Notes: generated from the letters alone by a model not told the origin. Shown: positions 53,151 to 64,000, numbered from the stretch's first letter. The stretch: 64,000 nt of DNA from Prochlorococcus marinus (GCF_001180245.1 NZ_CVSV01000109.1:1-64000); one strand, 5' to 3'. Numbers and translations: made by a program.

Positions 53151-54305
53151 CTATTTAATACTTGAGTAAATGAGAGATTTAGTCATTTGATTTAAGATTA
53201 ATTTTCTTGTAAAAAGAAATTTATTTAAAAGTAAAAATGAAAATTTCCTTATTGGAAACAAAAAAACGTTTCTATTTGCAAAAATTGATATCAATGAGTC
53301 AGTTATAAAGATAGTGACGATAATGTCTAAAATCCTGTTAGAAAAATACTTAAATTTAAATAATATCAATTGCGTTTTAGTGATAGCAGAATTTTTATTA
53401 AAAAGATTATAAATAGTATTAACATCTCTCCAACAAGTATTTAGACCCTGACCACCAACGGGATGAAATGTATGAAATGCATCTCCTACAAAAACTAATT
53501 TTTTTAAATTTAAAATTGGTAAATTTAAGGATAATGAAACAGGAAATATATTAAATTCACCAATTATTTGGTCCAACTTAAATTCATCTGGCAAGATTGT
53601 TGATAAATTATCCATAATAAAATTCTTGTCAGAATTTAATCTTTCAATTGCCTTTAATGTACTTGAAGTCCAAATTACTTGATATAAGTTTTTTTCTAAA
53701 GGTAATAATGCTAGTGGGCCTTCTTTTCTAAAAATTTCATAAGCACACTTTTCACAATGACCTCTAAGAGAAACTTTAAAAGTTAAACAAGACTGATTAT
53801 AAGATTTTTTTATATCAACAAAATCTAAAGATTTTTTATCAAGTGATTTTGCTCCTGTTGAAAAGAATTGATAATCAAATAATATTTTTTTACGTAACAA
53901 TCTCTTTGGAGTCATAAAAAAAATATTTTCATAATTTTCAATCTCTTGAAAAAATACGTTCATGAGATCCGAATGTTTAACTACCCAGCCTATATTTTCA
54001 GCAGAACTTATATCATCATCTAAGTCAGAAGTTGATAAATTGGTAAAAGCAGTAGTTACACTATCTGAAATTGAAAGGGTATCAAAGCCAAATAAAAATG
54101 GTTCTAATTTTTCCCAAAGTCTAAATTTAGATAAGATTTTTCTTGTTGAGTGAGTAATTGCATAAGTTTTATCTTTATCAATTAATCTATCTTTTGTTAA
54201 TAAATCAGTTAAAAAAATATTGCAATCAAATTTTGAAAGTGCAATTGAAAGTAATAAACCTGTGGGACCTGATCCAACAATTTTAAAATTGAATTTATAT
54301 TTCAT
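53151..54305 (-). CDS. UbiH/COQ6-type FAD-dependent hydroxylase
   Basis: A 384-residue flavoprotein monooxygenase. The FAD-binding start is FKIVGSGPTGLLLSIALSKFDCN, and the second FAD motif is LVFVGDAFHTFHPVGGQGLNTCWRDV near residue 285. Between them AYAITHSTRKILSK corresponds to the R-x-x-A-L-x-x-S region of the UbiH group. Substrate in cyanobacteria, which make plastoquinone, is likely a prenyl-quinone precursor or a related isoprenoid. It follows the 54325-54966 gene by 19 bases on the same strand. Confidence 0.82.
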   Translation of the reverse strand: MKYKFNFKIVGSGPTGLLLSIALSKFDCNIFLTDLLTKDRLIDKDKTYAITHSTRKILSKFRLWEKLEPFLFGFDTLSISDSVTTAFTNLSTSDLDDDISSAENIGWVVKHSDLMNVFFQEIENYENIFFMTPKRLLRKKILFDYQFFSTGAKSLDKKSLDFVDIKKSYNQSCLTFKVSLRGHCEKCAYEIFRKEGPLALLPLEKNLYQVIWTSSTLKAIERLNSDKNFIMDNLSTILPDEFKLDQIIGEFNIFPVSLSLNLPILNLKKLVFVGDAFHTFHPVGGQGLNTCWRDVNTIYNLFNKNSAITKTQLILFKFKYFSNRILDIIVTIFITDSLISIFANRNVFLFPIRKFSFLLLNKFLFTRKLILNQMTKSLIYSSIK

Positions 54306-54324
54306 GAGATTATATAAGCATCAA

Positions 54325-54966
54325 CTATCTATTCAAATAAATATAGCAAATTTCCTCAAATGCTGGTCTTAATAAATAAGGATACTCACCAACCCATAGG
54401 TTAATTTCAGGAAGCCAAGCATCGGTCAAATAAAAATCTCTGTCAAAATTGCGGTTATCAGATGTTATTAAACATCTAATACTCGAACCGACTCTAATTT
54501 GGCTGTGCTTATTTTCCATAGGAAAACTTAATTTTTCTAAATAACCATCTTCATCTTCTAATTCAAGTACTAACCAAGTCCTTTTGTTTTCGATAACTTC
54601 TAATCGACCTTGCCTATTAGATTGTTCTCTTGAACTTTCAATCTTTTCTGTTTTATAGATATCTGATACATAGCCATCAAATATAGAAAAAAATTTATAT
54701 TTTCTTAATTGCAAATTTTTCCTACTTGATTCAAGAATTGGGCCCCAGATGATATACAAAAAGAAACCCACACAGAGGAATAACCAGAAATTATTAGTTT
54801 GATCTCCAGTCGAACTTATTATTAGTGAGATAAATCCACCAATTGAAGAAACTATTACTCTTTGAAGAATTTTTCTCGGATTACCCAACGCGTACTTAAA
54901 TTGACTTCCTGTACCAACTGCAGGAACAAGTTTTGAAATTTGACTTGAATTAATTGGAATTAACAT
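54325..54966 (-). CDS. Conserved membrane protein of unknown function
   Basis: A 213-residue protein with two adjacent hydrophobic helices (VSSIGGFISLIISSTG; FWLFLCVGFFLYIIWGPIL) and a large soluble C-terminal domain of beta character (LEVIENKRTWLVLELEDEDGYLEKLSFPMENK; DFYLTDAWLPEINLWVGEYPYLLRPAFEEIC). The look is of a photosynthesis-associated cyanobacterial/plastid unknown. I cannot place it in a named family with confidence. It lies between dapB and the UbiH-like gene, one base after dapB's start-proximal strand neighbour. Confidence 0.6.
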   Translation of the reverse strand: MLIPINSSQISKLVPAVGTGSQFKYALGNPRKILQRVIVSSIGGFISLIISSTGDQTNNFWLFLCVGFFLYIIWGPILESSRKNLQLRKYKFFSIFDGYVSDIYKTEKIESSREQSNRQGRLEVIENKRTWLVLELEDEDGYLEKLSFPMENKHSQIRVGSSIRCLITSDNRNFDRDFYLTDAWLPEINLWVGEYPYLLRPAFEEICYIYLNR

Positions 54967-54967
54967 T

Positions 54968-55816
54968 TTAAAAAATCAATTTTTCAAGTCCGTAAACTAA
55001 GGTTTCATAATTACCAATTTTTTTAATAGCCTGTAAAACTCCTGGCATATATGCTTTTCTATCAATAGTGTCATGCTTAATTGTGTAAGTTTCACCTGGA
55101 GATCCCATAATTACTAACTGATGAGCGAGTAATCCTGGTAATCGTACAGAATGTATATTAATTCCTGAATCTCTGAGCCCACCCCTTACACCTTTTAATG
55201 ATTCAGACTCTTTTACTAAATTCTGATTAAATTTCTTTGGATATTCTTCAATCATTTCTGCAGTTTTGATACACGTCCCACTAGGAGAATCAGCTTTTTG
55301 ATTATGATGCATCTCTATTAATTCAATATTGTCATAAAACTTTGCAGCTACCGATGCTGCCTGCTGAAGAAGAACCATACCTACTGAAAAATTAGGAATT
55401 ATTGCACAACCAACTGATGCTTTCTGAGCAAAAACAGACAAATCTTGTATTTGCGAAGGGCTTAGACCTGTTGTTCCTACTACTGGTGATACACCATATG
55501 CAATGGCTGATCTGGTATTTTCATATACAGAATCAGGATGTGTGAAATCAACCAGCACAGGTTTGATTTTTTCATTTCTATAATTTTGACTAACAGAACA
55601 TAAGGTTCCTTCAAAATCATTTGAAACAAATACATCACATTTTTTTACCTTTAATAATTCAGAAATATTTGAGCCATTGTTCTTTTTGTTTATGTCGATT
55701 GCTGCAACAAGTTCACAATCTGTAGAATTTAATACAGAATTAACAACCTCGCTACCCATTCTGCCTAAAGCTCCGGATACTAGTACTGGTATGGGTTTTT
55801 TAGAATTTTCAATCAT
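54968..55816 (-). CDS. dapB: 4-hydroxy-tetrahydrodipicolinate reductase
   Basis: Reduces hydroxy-tetrahydrodipicolinate in lysine/diaminopimelate synthesis, the same pathway as dapF at the left edge. The 282 residues have the NAD(P)-binding [12 protein letters not shown] near the N-terminus, the [11 protein letters not shown] and [11 protein letters not shown] segments, and the catalytic [23 protein letters not shown] length of 282 is a little longer than E. coli (273). It is divergent from chlH, with 101 bases between starts. Confidence 0.96.
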   Translation of the reverse strand: MIENSKKPIPVLVSGALGRMGSEVVNSVLNSTDCELVAAIDINKKNNGSNISELLKVKKCDVFVSNDFEGTLCSVSQNYRNEKIKPVLVDFTHPDSVYENTRSAIAYGVSPVVGTTGLSPSQIQDLSVFAQKASVGCAIIPNFSVGMVLLQQAASVAAKFYDNIELIEMHHNQKADSPSGTCIKTAEMIEEYPKKFNQNLVKESESLKGVRGGLRDSGINIHSVRLPGLLAHQLVIMGSPGETYTIKHDTIDRKAYMPGVLQAIKKIGNYETLVYGLEKLIF

Positions 55817-55917
55817 TTTTTTAAAAAATTTTTTTTTAAAGGTTGTTACACGCTATTTATATTGCACACAATAACGTCTTTTCATTCGTAGGCTGGTAGA
55901 AATACTTAAGAAAATCA

Positions 55918-58900
55918 ATGTTTACGCAGGTCCGCTCAGCAAACCGCAGAGTATCTCCTGTTGAGGATAACAAACACAAAGTTGTAATAAAAGCAGTTTA
56001 TGTTGTCCTTGAGCCACAATACCAAAATTCCCTAACGGAAGCTGCAAAGTCAATAAATAAGATGAATGGGCCAATAGGTATAGATCTTAGCGGCTATCTT
56101 ATCGAAGAACTTAGGAATGATAGTAATTTTGAAGATTTTAAAGAAGATATAGCTAATGCAGATATATTCGTTGCTTCTCTAATTTTCATAGAAGACCTTG
56201 CACAAAAAGTGGTTGATGCAGTATCTCCATTTAAAGACAAACTTAAAGCATCAATTGTTTTCCCCTCCATGCCAGAGGTAATGAGATTAAATAAGCTGGG
56301 TTCATTTAGTATGGCCCAACTTGGTCAATCTAAAAGTATTATTGGAGATTTAATAAAAAAGAAAAAAGAATCTGATGGAGCAAGTTTCCAAGATTCAATG
56401 TTGAAGTTATTAAATACATTACCTTCAATACTCAAATATCTACCAGTAGAAAAAGCTCAAGATGCTAGAACATTTATTCTGAGTTTTCAGTACTGGTTAG
56501 GTGGGACTACTGAGAATTTAAAAAACTTCTTGTTAATGATTTCTGAAAAATACGCTGTTTCAGAGATCATTAAAGATCAAATAGAAGAATTCAAAATTCA
56601 AGACCCTGAAACATTCCCAGATTTAGGAATTTGGCATCCTCTTGCTCCTTGCATGTTTGAAAGTCTTAAAGAATATCAAAATTGGGAAAATAATAGAAAA
56701 GATATAAACCCAAAAGATGACAAAACTCCAACAATAGGTTTAGTGCTTCAAAGGAGTCATATCGTTACGGGAGATGATGCTCATTATGTTGCTGTTATTC
56801 AAGAATTGGAATATAGAGGTGCGAGAGTTCTACCTATCTTCTGTGGGGGTCTAGATTTTTCTAAACCAGTTAATGAATTTTATTATGATTCCATAAATAA
56901 GGATCAACCTATAGTCGATGGAGTTGTATCTCTAACAGGATTTGCACTAGTTGGTGGGCCAGCAAGACAAGATCATCCTAAAGCTATTGAAGCCCTAAAA
57001 AGGTTAAACAGACCTTATATGGTTGCACTTCCATTAGTTTTCCAAACCACACAAGAATGGGAAGATAGTGATTTAGGTCTACACCCTGTTCAGGTAGCAC
57101 TTCAGATTGCGATTCCAGAGCTTGATGGTGCTATTGAACCTATTATTCTCTCAGGTCGGGATGATGCTACAGGTAAAGCGCACACGCTCCAAGATCGAGT
57201 TGATGTAATAGCTGAAAGAGCAATAAAATGGTCAACTTTAAGAGTTAAGCAAAGAAAGGATAAAAAATTAGCCATCACTGTATTTAGTTTTCCACCAGAC
57301 AAAGGAAATGTCGGTACGGCAGCATACTTGAATGTTTTTGGTTCAATTTATAGAGTACTTCTTGAAATGAAATCGAAAGGATATCAAATAGATGAACTTC
57401 CAAGTAATTCAAGAGAATTAATGGAAAAAGTAATTAATAACCCTGAAGCGATGGATGGCTCTCCAGAGTTAAATATTGCTCATAGGATGACAGTTAAAGA
57501 ATACGAAGAGTTCACACCATATTCACAAAGACTTGAAGAGAATTGGGGTAAACCTCCAGGGAACCTCAATAGTGATGGCCAAAATCTTCTTATCTATGGA
57601 AAACATTTTGGAAATGTTTTTATAGGAGTTCAACCTACATTCGGTTATGAAGGTGATCCCATGAGATTGCTCTATTCAAGAAGTGCTAGTCCTCATCATG
57701 GTTTTGCTGCTTATTACACGTATGTAGAAAAAATCTGGGGAGCGGATGCCGTTCTTCATTTTGGAACTCACGGCTCACTTGAATTTATGCCTGGTAAGCA
57801 GATGGGCATGAGTGAAACTTGTTATCCGGATTCTCTTATTGGATCATTGCCTAATTTGTATTACTATGCTGCAAATAATCCTTCTGAAGCAACAATTGCG
57901 AAGAGAAGAGGATATGCCTCAACTATTAGTTATCTGACTCCTCCAGCGGAAAATGCAGGACTCTACAAAGGACTTAAAGAACTAAGTGAACTAGTTGGTT
58001 CTTATCAACAATTAAGAGAAAATAGCAGGGGTATTCAAATTGTTAATGCAATAGTTGAGACTTCTAAACAATGTAACCTTGACAAAGATGTAGAGCTTCC
58101 TTCAAAAGACGTAGAAGAACTATCAATAGATGAAAGAGATTTATTTGTTGGTAATGTCTATAAACAGTTGATGGAAATTGAAAGCAGATTGTTACCTTGC
58201 GGTCTTCATACTATTGGAGAAGCTCCAACAGCAGAAGAAGCTGTTGCAACACTTGTAAATATTGCATCTTTAGAGAGAGAACAAGAAGAATTAAGATCTC
58301 TTCCTGGATTACTCGCAGAATCCATCGGTCTAACTATTGAACAAATTTATGATGGTAATAATAAAGGTGAACTTAAATTTGTTGAGTTAAATGAAAAAAT
58401 CATAAAGACAGCAAGAGAGTCTATTTTTGCGATGGTCAACTCTTTAAAAATTGTTGATGGCAGAGTTTATTTAGAAAAATCACTTCTTTCCAAACTTTTC
58501 GATTTACTTAAAGTTTTTGGTATAAATCTACCTACCCCTTGGCTAAGAGTTTGTAGATTAAGTGGGTTTAATGAAGTTAATCAGAAAGAATTAAATAAAT
58601 TATTTGATTACTTACTTTTCTGTCTGGAACAGGTATGCGCAGACAAAGAAATGGATAGCCTCATTAAAGCACTTGATGGAAATTATGTTTTACCTGGACC
58701 AGGTGGAGATCCTATAAGAAATCCAGGTGTTTTGCCCAGTGGTAAAAATATCCATGCACTTGATCCTCAATCAATCCCAACTACAGCAGCAGTAGCTGCA
58801 GCAAAGTCTGTTGTTGACAAATTAATTGAAAGACAAAAGGAAGAGCAAGGAACTTGGCCTGAAACAATAGCTTGTGTTTTATGGGGTACTGATAACATCA

Positions 58901-59928
58901 AAACTTACGGAGAATCACTGGCACAAATTTTATGGTTTGTTGGGGTAAAACCAAAACCAGATTCTGTTGGAAGAATTAACAAACTAGAATTGATCCCTTT
59001 AGAAGAATTAGGGAGGCCAAGAATAGATGTAGTAGTTAATTGTTCAGGAGTATTTAGGGATCTATTTATCAATCAAATGGCATTAATAGATCAAGCAGTC
59101 AAATTAGCAGCTGAAGCTGATGAACCATTGGAATCTAATTTTGTAAGAAAACATTCACAAGAACAAGCAGAAAAAGAAGGCACCTCTATCAGAGAAGCTT
59201 CAGCGAGAGTATTCTCTAATGCAAGTGGAAGTTACAGTTCAAATGTTAATTTAGCGGTGGAAAATTCAACATGGGAGGAAGAGAATGAATTACAAGAAAT
59301 GTATTTATCACGCAAAACATATGCTTTTAATGCCGATAATCCAGGTGAGATGAATCAAAAAAGAGAAGTATTTGAGTCAGTAATGAAAACAGCAGATGTT
59401 ACTTTTCAAAACCTTGATTCTTCAGAGATTTCATTAACAGATGTAAGTCATTATTTTGATTCGGATCCAACAAAATTGATCAAGACATTAAGAGATGACG
59501 GTAAAGAACCAAGTAGCTACATAGCGGATACAACCACTTCTAATGCTCAAGTTAGAACACTTGGAGAAACTATTAGATTAGACTCAAGAACAAAACTTTT
59601 AAATCCTAAATGGTATGAAGGTATGCTCAAATCTGGCTACGAAGGAGTTAGAGAGCTTTCAAACAGACTTAATTATACTCTTGGTTGGAGTGCGACAAGT
59701 GGTCAAGTAGATAATTTTGTATATGAAGAAACCAATGAAACATTTATAAATGATGAGGAGATGAGGAAAAGATTAATGGATCTTAATCCTAATAGTTTCA
59801 GACGAATTGTTGGAACATTGCTAGAAGTCAATGGTAGGGGATATTGGGAAACTTCAGATGAGAATATAGAACAGTTGAAAGAACTATACCAAGAGGTAGA
59901 GGATAAAATCGAAGGAGTTAAAGAATAA
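55918..59928 (+). CDS. chlH: Magnesium chelatase subunit H
   Basis: Porphyrin-binding subunit that, with ChlI and ChlD, inserts Mg2+ into protoporphyrin IX, the first committed chlorophyll step. The 1336-residue product begins with [16 protein letters not shown], typical of cyanobacterial ChlH, and contains [40 protein letters not shown] and [13 protein letters not shown]. It is the family's usual length. It is paralogous to cobN (7544). It has a long-spaced divergence from dapB, and its substrate comes from HemJ (6336). Confidence 0.97.
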   Translation: MFTQVRSANRRVSPVEDNKHKVVIKAVYVVLEPQYQNSLTEAAKSINKMNGPIGIDLSGYLIEELRNDSNFEDFKEDIANADIFVASLIFIEDLAQKVVDAVSPFKDKLKASIVFPSMPEVMRLNKLGSFSMAQLGQSKSIIGDLIKKKKESDGASFQDSMLKLLNTLPSILKYLPVEKAQDARTFILSFQYWLGGTTENLKNFLLMISEKYAVSEIIKDQIEEFKIQDPETFPDLGIWHPLAPCMFESLKEYQNWENNRKDINPKDDKTPTIGLVLQRSHIVTGDDAHYVAVIQELEYRGARVLPIFCGGLDFSKPVNEFYYDSINKDQPIVDGVVSLTGFALVGGPARQDHPKAIEALKRLNRPYMVALPLVFQTTQEWEDSDLGLHPVQVALQIAIPELDGAIEPIILSGRDDATGKAHTLQDRVDVIAERAIKWSTLRVKQRKDKKLAITVFSFPPDKGNVGTAAYLNVFGSIYRVLLEMKSKGYQIDELPSNSRELMEKVINNPEAMDGSPELNIAHRMTVKEYEEFTPYSQRLEENWGKPPGNLNSDGQNLLIYGKHFGNVFIGVQPTFGYEGDPMRLLYSRSASPHHGFAAYYTYVEKIWGADAVLHFGTHGSLEFMPGKQMGMSETCYPDSLIGSLPNLYYYAANNPSEATIAKRRGYASTISYLTPPAENAGLYKGLKELSELVGSYQQLRENSRGIQIVNAIVETSKQCNLDKDVELPSKDVEELSIDERDLFVGNVYKQLMEIESRLLPCGLHTIGEAPTAEEAVATLVNIASLEREQEELRSLPGLLAESIGLTIEQIYDGNNKGELKFVELNEKIIKTARESIFAMVNSLKIVDGRVYLEKSLLSKLFDLLKVFGINLPTPWLRVCRLSGFNEVNQKELNKLFDYLLFCLEQVCADKEMDSLIKALDGNYVLPGPGGDPIRNPGVLPSGKNIHALDPQSIPTTAAVAAAKSVVDKLIERQKEEQGTWPETIACVLWGTDNIKTYGESLAQILWFVGVKPKPDSVGRINKLELIPLEELGRPRIDVVVNCSGVFRDLFINQMALIDQAVKLAAEADEPLESNFVRKHSQEQAEKEGTSIREASARVFSNASGSYSSNVNLAVENSTWEEENELQEMYLSRKTYAFNADNPGEMNQKREVFESVMKTADVTFQNLDSSEISLTDVSHYFDSDPTKLIKTLRDDGKEPSSYIADTTTSNAQVRTLGETIRLDSRTKLLNPKWYEGMLKSGYEGVRELSNRLNYTLGWSATSGQVDNFVYEETNETFINDEEMRKRLMDLNPNSFRRIVGTLLEVNGRGYWETSDENIEQLKELYQEVEDKIEGVKE

Positions 59929-59936
59929 TAAATTTA

Positions 59937-60791
59937 TTATTTTCTGTAAATCCTATCAGCTACTTTCAGGATTTGATAATTTAATTTGACGTTGTGAACC
60001 CTCACAATGTCAATATTAAATTGAGAACAAAGACAACTTATTGCAAGTGTTCCTATATCCCTTTCTTTTGGATTTTTCTCATTCAATATTTCTCCTATAA
60101 ATCTCTTCCTAGATGCACCTATCAAAATTGGCAAATTCCATTTTTTAAATTCATCTAAGTTTCTCAAGATTTCCAAATTATCAACTAGATCCTTTGAAAA
60201 ACCAATTCCAGGATCCACTATTATATTTCTTTCAGATATATTTTTTTCCAAAGCATTCTTTATTAAATTATCAAGCGAGCACTTAACATCACTCAAAACA
60301 TTCTGGTAATTAGAAAGTTGATTCATATTTTGACTATTACCACGACTATGAGTTATGACGAATGGACAGTTGAATTTTGATACAACATCCAAAATTTTTA
60401 TATCTCTTCTTCCTCCCGTGACATCATTTATCCAATTAGCACCATTTAAAAGAGCTTCGTAAGCAACTTCAGAATTAAAAGTATCAATAGAAATTAAAAC
60501 ATCTGGAAATTCAGATTTTATTAAATTTAGATATGGGATCAATCTTTTTATTTCAATACTTGATCCAACTTCTTCAGCCCCAGGCCTCGTACTTTGAGCA
60601 CCAAGATCAATAATATCAACACCATTACTCAAGAAATGATTTACTTGATCTAAAACTTTTTTTGAAGAGTTTAATTCCCCACCATCACTAAATGAATCAG
60701 GAGTTAGATTAATAACTCCCATAATTGAAGTTTTTTGTCCCCAGCCTTTGGGCCATGGATTTTTCTTATTGATAATTTGCAATTCTCGCAA
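59937..60791 (-). CDS. folP: Dihydropteroate synthase
   Basis: Condenses 4-aminobenzoate with hydroxymethyl-dihydropterin diphosphate in folate synthesis, the sulfonamide target. The 284 residues include [19 protein letters not shown], the diphosphate loop, [16 protein letters not shown] and [10 protein letters not shown]; the R-x-H at VRVHNV is near the end. It starts inside the tpiA 3' end (26-base overlap) and converges with chlH over eight bases. Folates made here serve MetH and Fmt, also in this window. Confidence 0.95.
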   Translation of the reverse strand: MRELQIINKKNPWPKGWGQKTSIMGVINLTPDSFSDGGELNSSKKVLDQVNHFLSNGVDIIDLGAQSTRPGAEEVGSSIEIKRLIPYLNLIKSEFPDVLISIDTFNSEVAYEALLNGANWINDVTGGRRDIKILDVVSKFNCPFVITHSRGNSQNMNQLSNYQNVLSDVKCSLDNLIKNALEKNISERNIIVDPGIGFSKDLVDNLEILRNLDEFKKWNLPILIGASRKRFIGEILNEKNPKERDIGTLAISCLCSQFNIDIVRVHNVKLNYQILKVADRIYRK

Positions 60792-61491
60792 AACTATTCG
60801 GATCTAATGATGCTCCTCCAACTAACACTCCATCTATATCACTCATTGACATGATCTCGTCGATATTATTAGGTTTAACAGATCCTCCATATTGAATAAT
60901 TACATCATCAAAATCAATTAATTTCCGAATCAAAGAACATATCTTATTAGCGTCTTCTGCCTCACATGTTTTACCAGTGCCAATAGCCCATATTGGTTCA
61001 TAGGCAACAATTAAATTAGATGGATCTGTATTTTCTAATCCTTGTTCAACTTGTCTAGTAATAACTCTAACTGCTTCTCCTCTTTCTCTTTGTTCTAATG
61101 TTTCTCCTACACAAACTATTGGAGTAAGTCCACTAGATTGAGCAAAAACTGCTCTTTTATTAATTTGTTCATCACTTTCACTAAAATATTTCCTTGGTTC
61201 ACTATGTCCAACGATTGCATATGACACACCATGTTCAAGTAGCATTTTTGGAGATATTTCTGCGGTAAATGCTCCTTGATCTTCCCAATGAATATTTTGA
61301 CTAGAAATACCTAAATAATTAAAATCAGAATGATCAGAAAAGGTTGAAATAGCTGTAAAAGGTGGAGCAATAACGATTTTTCGATCGTCTTTTATGTTTT
61401 TTATTAAAGGAATAAACTCATCTAAATAGGATTTAGCTTCAGCACAAGTCATGTGCATTTTCCAATTACCAGCAATTACAGATTTTCTCAA
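60766..61491 (-). CDS. tpiA: Triose-phosphate isomerase
   Basis: Interconverts dihydroxyacetone phosphate and glyceraldehyde-3-phosphate in the Calvin cycle and glycolysis. The 241-residue product from the TTG at 61491 begins with [14 protein letters not shown], as in other TpiA proteins; the frame runs 11 codons further upstream to 61524 with no family similarity, so TTG is the likely start. Active-site residues are the lysine in GNWKM, histidine in IVGHSEPRK, glutamate in [11 protein letters not shown], with phosphate loop [11 protein letters not shown] and GVLVGGASL. It overlaps folP by 26 bases. Confidence 0.95.
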   Translation of the reverse strand: MRKSVIAGNWKMHMTCAEAKSYLDEFIPLIKNIKDDRKIVIAPPFTAISTFSDHSDFNYLGISSQNIHWEDQGAFTAEISPKMLLEHGVSYAIVGHSEPRKYFSESDEQINKRAVFAQSSGLTPIVCVGETLEQRERGEAVRVITRQVEQGLENTDPSNLIVAYEPIWAIGTGKTCEAEDANKICSLIRKLIDFDDVIIQYGGSVKPNNIDEIMSMSDIDGVLVGGASLDPNSFARIANYQ

Positions 61492-61543
61492 AATACTATC
61501 TCCAAGAAAAATATAATAATACAAAGCGAGTGGAATAAGCTAA

Positions 61544-61720
61544 CTATTCAAAAATTAATTCATTTTTTAGAAATATTACTTTATCTCCCTTATTTAACTT
61601 CCTTCCTCTCCTAGTCTCAATTACACCATTAACCTTAACAGAACCTGATTTAATAAAAATTTTTGCTTCGCCACCAGAAGATACCAAATTTTTCCATTTT
61701 AAGAATTGATCCAATTTCAT
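61544..61720 (-). CDS. Small S4-domain RNA-binding protein
   Basis: ATG at 61720 to TAG at 61544 encodes 58 residues forming one S4 domain: KLDQFLKWKNLVSSGGEAKIFI, SGSVKVNGVIETRRGRKLNKGD. This is the YbcJ/RqcP-like layout with the GxVxVNGxxxxRRGRKLxxGD signature that binds structured RNA, possibly the ribosome. In RqcP-type proteins the S4 domain acts in ribosome-associated quality control; that role is not shown here. It lies 52 bases before tpiA and is divergent from the ABC transporter gene. Confidence 0.85.
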   Translation of the reverse strand: MKLDQFLKWKNLVSSGGEAKIFIKSGSVKVNGVIETRRGRKLNKGDKVIFLKNELIFE

Positions 61721-61778
61721 TGTTTTTTATAACCAAAGATATTGATAAAGTAGGATAAACAATTAAACATATAATATC

Positions 61779-63485
61779 TTGAGACTAATACCACCAGTCA
61801 GACCATATTCAAATAGGTTTATAAAGGGTTTTATATGCATGCTTATTTATGTAGCTTGTTGGCCTTTATTAGCTTATTTGGCTGGGAACTTAATCCCAGC
61901 AATTGGGTCTGGTGATCTCTCAAAAGTTTCTAGCATAATAACTAGGTCTTTATTTGTATTTTTAGTTCAGAAAACCGCTCAATTTGGACAGGATGTATTC
62001 ATAGCAAAACCATCTTTAGAAATTAGTGAAGTGATGAGAGGAAGTTTATTTAGCAGAATTCAAAAAATAAAGATGAATTCCTTTGAAAATATTTCAGCAG
62101 GGGACATCACATATAGACTTACAGAAGATGCAGACAGGGTAAGCGAAGTTATTTATAAAACAGCTCAAGATACTATTCCATGCACTTTACAGTTGTTAGC
62201 AGTAATAATTTATATGTTTTATTTAGACTGGTCACTAACATTATCAACATTCATTTTAGCCCCATTGATTATACTTTCGGTTAACAGTTTTGGAAGAAGA
62301 GTTTTAATCGCATCCGAAAAAAGTCAAGAATCAACAAGTAATTTAGCAGGTTTAATAGGTGAATCTATAAATGGAATGTCAACGATAAGAGCTTTTGCTG
62401 CAGAAAATTGGATTGAGAAAAGATTTTTTAAAAGATTAAATACAAATAAAAAAGCAAAATATAAAACATTAAAACTACTTGCATTTCAACATCCAGTTGT
62501 AGGCTTTGTTGAAGCATTTGGAATATTAGCAATATTAGGTTTAGGAGCTGCAAGAATAAATTTAGGCCTTCTATCAAGCGAAGAATTTAGTAGTTTTTTT
62601 GCGGCAATATTAATGCTTATTGATCCAATAAGCCACGTAAGTACAAATTTTAATGACTATAAACAGGCAGAAGCCTCAATAAAAAGGTTGAAAAACATAA
62701 ATCAAGAACCTGTCGAAGATGATAAAGAAAATTTACGAAGGATATCCAATTTTGGAGGCAAAATAAGTTTCAAGAAAGTAAATTTCTCTTACAAAAAAGA
62801 TAATCAAATACTTAAAAATATCAATTTAGAAATTAAAAGAGGGGAAGTCACAGCATTTGTTGGAGCTTCTGGAGCTGGTAAAAGTACAATGTTGGCTTTG
62901 ATATTAAAGTTTATAGCTCCGAATAATGGAGACATTTTTATAGATGATAAAAATCTCAAAATATTAAATACAAAAGATATTAGAAAAAATATTGCATTAG
63001 TACAACAACAGCCTTTTTTGTTTTCAGGAACAATTATTGATGTAATAAGAATGGGCAGAAATTTTACCAAAGAAGAAGTTATAGAATCAGCAAGAAAAGC
63101 AAACGCTCATAACTTCATTCAAAAGCTTCCTGAGAAATATGAAACTGAGATAACTGAAAGAGGATCAAATTTTTCAGGTGGTCAGATCCAAAGGATCGCC
63201 ATTGCAAGAGCAATACTTGGGAACCCCTCGATTCTTCTTTTAGATGAAGCCACAAGTGCATTAGATGCAGAATCAGAATCTGAAGTACAAAAAGGACTTA
63301 ATAGAGCTATGAAAGATAGAACAGTTATTGTAATTGCTCATAGATTAGCCACTACTCAAGAGGCCAATAAAATAGTTGTTTTCGATAAAGGTGAAATTAT
63401 TGAAGTTGGGAAACACATTGATTTAATAAATAAACCTGGAATTTATAAAGAATTATGTGAAAAACAATTGATTAAAAAATTATAG
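61779..63485 (+). CDS. ABC exporter, fused permease and ATPase
   Basis: A 568-residue half-transporter of the MsbA/ABCB type. Six predicted helices (for example FICMLIYVACWPLLAYLAG; LQLLAVIIYMFYLDWSLTLSTFIL) precede the ATPase: Walker A GASGAGKST, Q-loop LVQQQPF, signature NFSGGQIQR, Walker B ILLLDEATSALD, and the switch IVIAHRL. It works as a dimer moving lipids or other hydrophobic substrates outwards; the substrate is unknown. The start is TTG at 61779. Confidence 0.9.
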   Translation: MRLIPPVRPYSNRFIKGFICMLIYVACWPLLAYLAGNLIPAIGSGDLSKVSSIITRSLFVFLVQKTAQFGQDVFIAKPSLEISEVMRGSLFSRIQKIKMNSFENISAGDITYRLTEDADRVSEVIYKTAQDTIPCTLQLLAVIIYMFYLDWSLTLSTFILAPLIILSVNSFGRRVLIASEKSQESTSNLAGLIGESINGMSTIRAFAAENWIEKRFFKRLNTNKKAKYKTLKLLAFQHPVVGFVEAFGILAILGLGAARINLGLLSSEEFSSFFAAILMLIDPISHVSTNFNDYKQAEASIKRLKNINQEPVEDDKENLRRISNFGGKISFKKVNFSYKKDNQILKNINLEIKRGEVTAFVGASGAGKSTMLALILKFIAPNNGDIFIDDKNLKILNTKDIRKNIALVQQQPFLFSGTIIDVIRMGRNFTKEEVIESARKANAHNFIQKLPEKYETEITERGSNFSGGQIQRIAIARAILGNPSILLLDEATSALDAESESEVQKGLNRAMKDRTVIVIAHRLATTQEANKIVVFDKGEIIEVGKHIDLINKPGIYKELCEKQLIKKL

Positions 63486-63514
63486 TTCTATTTTATTTAT
63501 TAAAAAGTAAATCC

Positions 63515-63733
63515 ATGAGCGAAAACACAAATGATTCTGCAAATCCAGTTTTAACCTTTGAAGGCAAAAAATATTTAATAAATGAACTCTCTAATGAAAT
63601 AAAAGAATCTATAAAAGTACTACAAATAGCAGAGACTCAACTTAAGATGCATCAAGATACTCTCAAATTACTTTCAATTAGTAGAAACTCTTTAGTTAAT
63701 CAATTAAGAGAAAAACTAGAAAACATAGAATAA
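63515..63733 (+). CDS. DUF6447 family small protein
   Basis: A 72-residue soluble protein: a short N-terminal tail (ENTNDSANP), a beta segment FEGKKYLINELS, and a long helical hairpin (NEIKESIKVLQIAETQLKMHQDTL; LSISRNSLVNQLREKLENIE). It resembles DUF6447, small helical proteins found in picocyanobacteria and phages. It lies 29 bases after the ABC exporter and four bases from the convergent carB end. Confidence 0.6.
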   Translation: MSENTNDSANPVLTFEGKKYLINELSNEIKESIKVLQIAETQLKMHQDTLKLLSISRNSLVNQLREKLENIE

Positions 63734-63737
63734 AATA

Positions 63738-64000
63738 TTAATAATTATGGATTTCTTGTAGAGAGTAAGTATTAATTTTATTGCACTGTAAAGCTTTGAT
63801 CGCCTTAATGGCTGCCTTTGCTCCAGGAATAGTTGTAAAAGTTGGAATATTATATTCTAAAGCGGCACGTCTTAAATAAGCATCATCATGAAGAGCCTGT
63901 GAGCCAATTGGAGTATTAATTATTAATTGAACAAGTCCCGAACGAATTAGGTCCTCAATATTTGGTCTTCCTTCATGAACTTTTAGCACTTCTTCAACTT
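63738..64000 (-). CDS. carB: Carbamoyl-phosphate synthase large subunit, C-terminal end (partial)
   Basis: Only the last 87 codons are present; the gene runs off the right edge on the minus strand. The segment VEEVLKVHEGRPNIEDLIRSG, INTPIGSQALHDDAYLRRAALEYNIP and TTIPGAKAAIKAIKAL is the methylglyoxal-synthase-like allosteric domain at the end of CarB. The enzyme makes carbamoyl phosphate for arginine and pyrimidine synthesis. A frame starting at GTG 63989 is inside this domain and is not the true start. Confidence 0.93.
   Translation of the reverse strand, partial: VEEVLKVHEGRPNIEDLIRSGLVQLIINTPIGSQALHDDAYLRRAALEYNIPTFTTIPGAKAAIKAIKALQCNKINTYSLQEIHNY

Noticed and set aside
59924..59941. Perfect 18-base palindrome AATAATAAATTTATTATT between chlH and folP
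   Set aside because: It contains only A and T in an AT-rich spacer, gives little hairpin stability, and is likely to occur by chance; at most a weak bidirectional terminator.

Overview
This window looks like a piece of the chromosome of a high-light-adapted Prochlorococcus or a very close marine picocyanobacterium. The DNA is strongly AT-rich and genes are packed tightly, often overlapping by 1-26 bases. Products include cyanobacterial and oxygenic-photosynthesis proteins (ChlH, AcsF, HemJ, a CCB-type cytochrome b6f assembly factor, a Psb30-like peptide, Ycf20) and several families largely confined to cyanobacteria (DUF1995, DUF1651, DUF2996, DUF2949, DUF3038, DUF4335, DUF6447). The identification rests on recognising protein families and gene style, not on a database search.

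Layout. 1-7.5 kb: the end of dapF, a cysteine desulfurase, a DUF1995 protein, a D-Ala-D-Ala carboxypeptidase, coaD, a flavin reductase, uvrC, hemJ and a PHP phosphoesterase. 7.5-16 kb: cobN opposite ilvE and metH, which pairs a corrinoid cobalt-chelatase subunit with a corrinoid-dependent enzyme. 16-19.5 kb: small conserved genes, an Ap4A phosphorylase and a protein joining a ribbon-helix-helix-like N-terminus to a J-domain. After it comes an intergenic region with a family of 17-base inverted repeats. 19.5-28.8 kb: pheT, rpmG, rpsR, a minimal RNB ribonuclease, metG, an LptC-like lipoprotein, a CCB protein, cobU, trmL, a tRNA with anticodon CAT, clpS and a DUF1651 gene.

28.8-32.6 kb is an accessory-like island of very small genes. 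It holds a secreted thioredoxin-like protein, a ribbon-helix-helix-like regulator whose promoter is sandwiched between two matching palindromes (with a third at its 3' end), a pilin-like micro-protein and several single-helix peptides. 32.6-41.8 kb: a 2-Cys peroxiredoxin, a membrane protein, an FtsH homologue whose zinc-protease motif is destroyed, rpmF, ycf20, a HAD phosphatase, psb30-like, two half-size GDT1/UPF0016 transporters and an RNase-R-like protein with a degenerate RNB active site. 41.8-64 kb: acsF, tldD/tldE, fmt, terC, mfd, a block of cyanobacterial unknowns (one without a standard start codon), a UbiH-type hydroxylase, dapB, chlH, folP, tpiA, an S4-domain peptide, an ABC exporter and the end of carB.

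Three themes recur. Tetrapyrrole and corrinoid metabolism: HemJ, ChlH and AcsF serve heme and chlorophyll, CobN and CobU serve cobamide synthesis, MetH uses the cobamide. Translation and RNA: three aminoacyl-tRNA or tRNA-modifying enzymes, Fmt, three ribosomal proteins and two RNB-family proteins. Apparent 'dead enzyme' paralogues: the FtsH-like protein and the Zam-like RNB protein both keep their fold-defining parts but have lost catalytic residues. No CRISPR array, insertion sequence, integrase, rRNA gene or recognisable riboswitch was seen.
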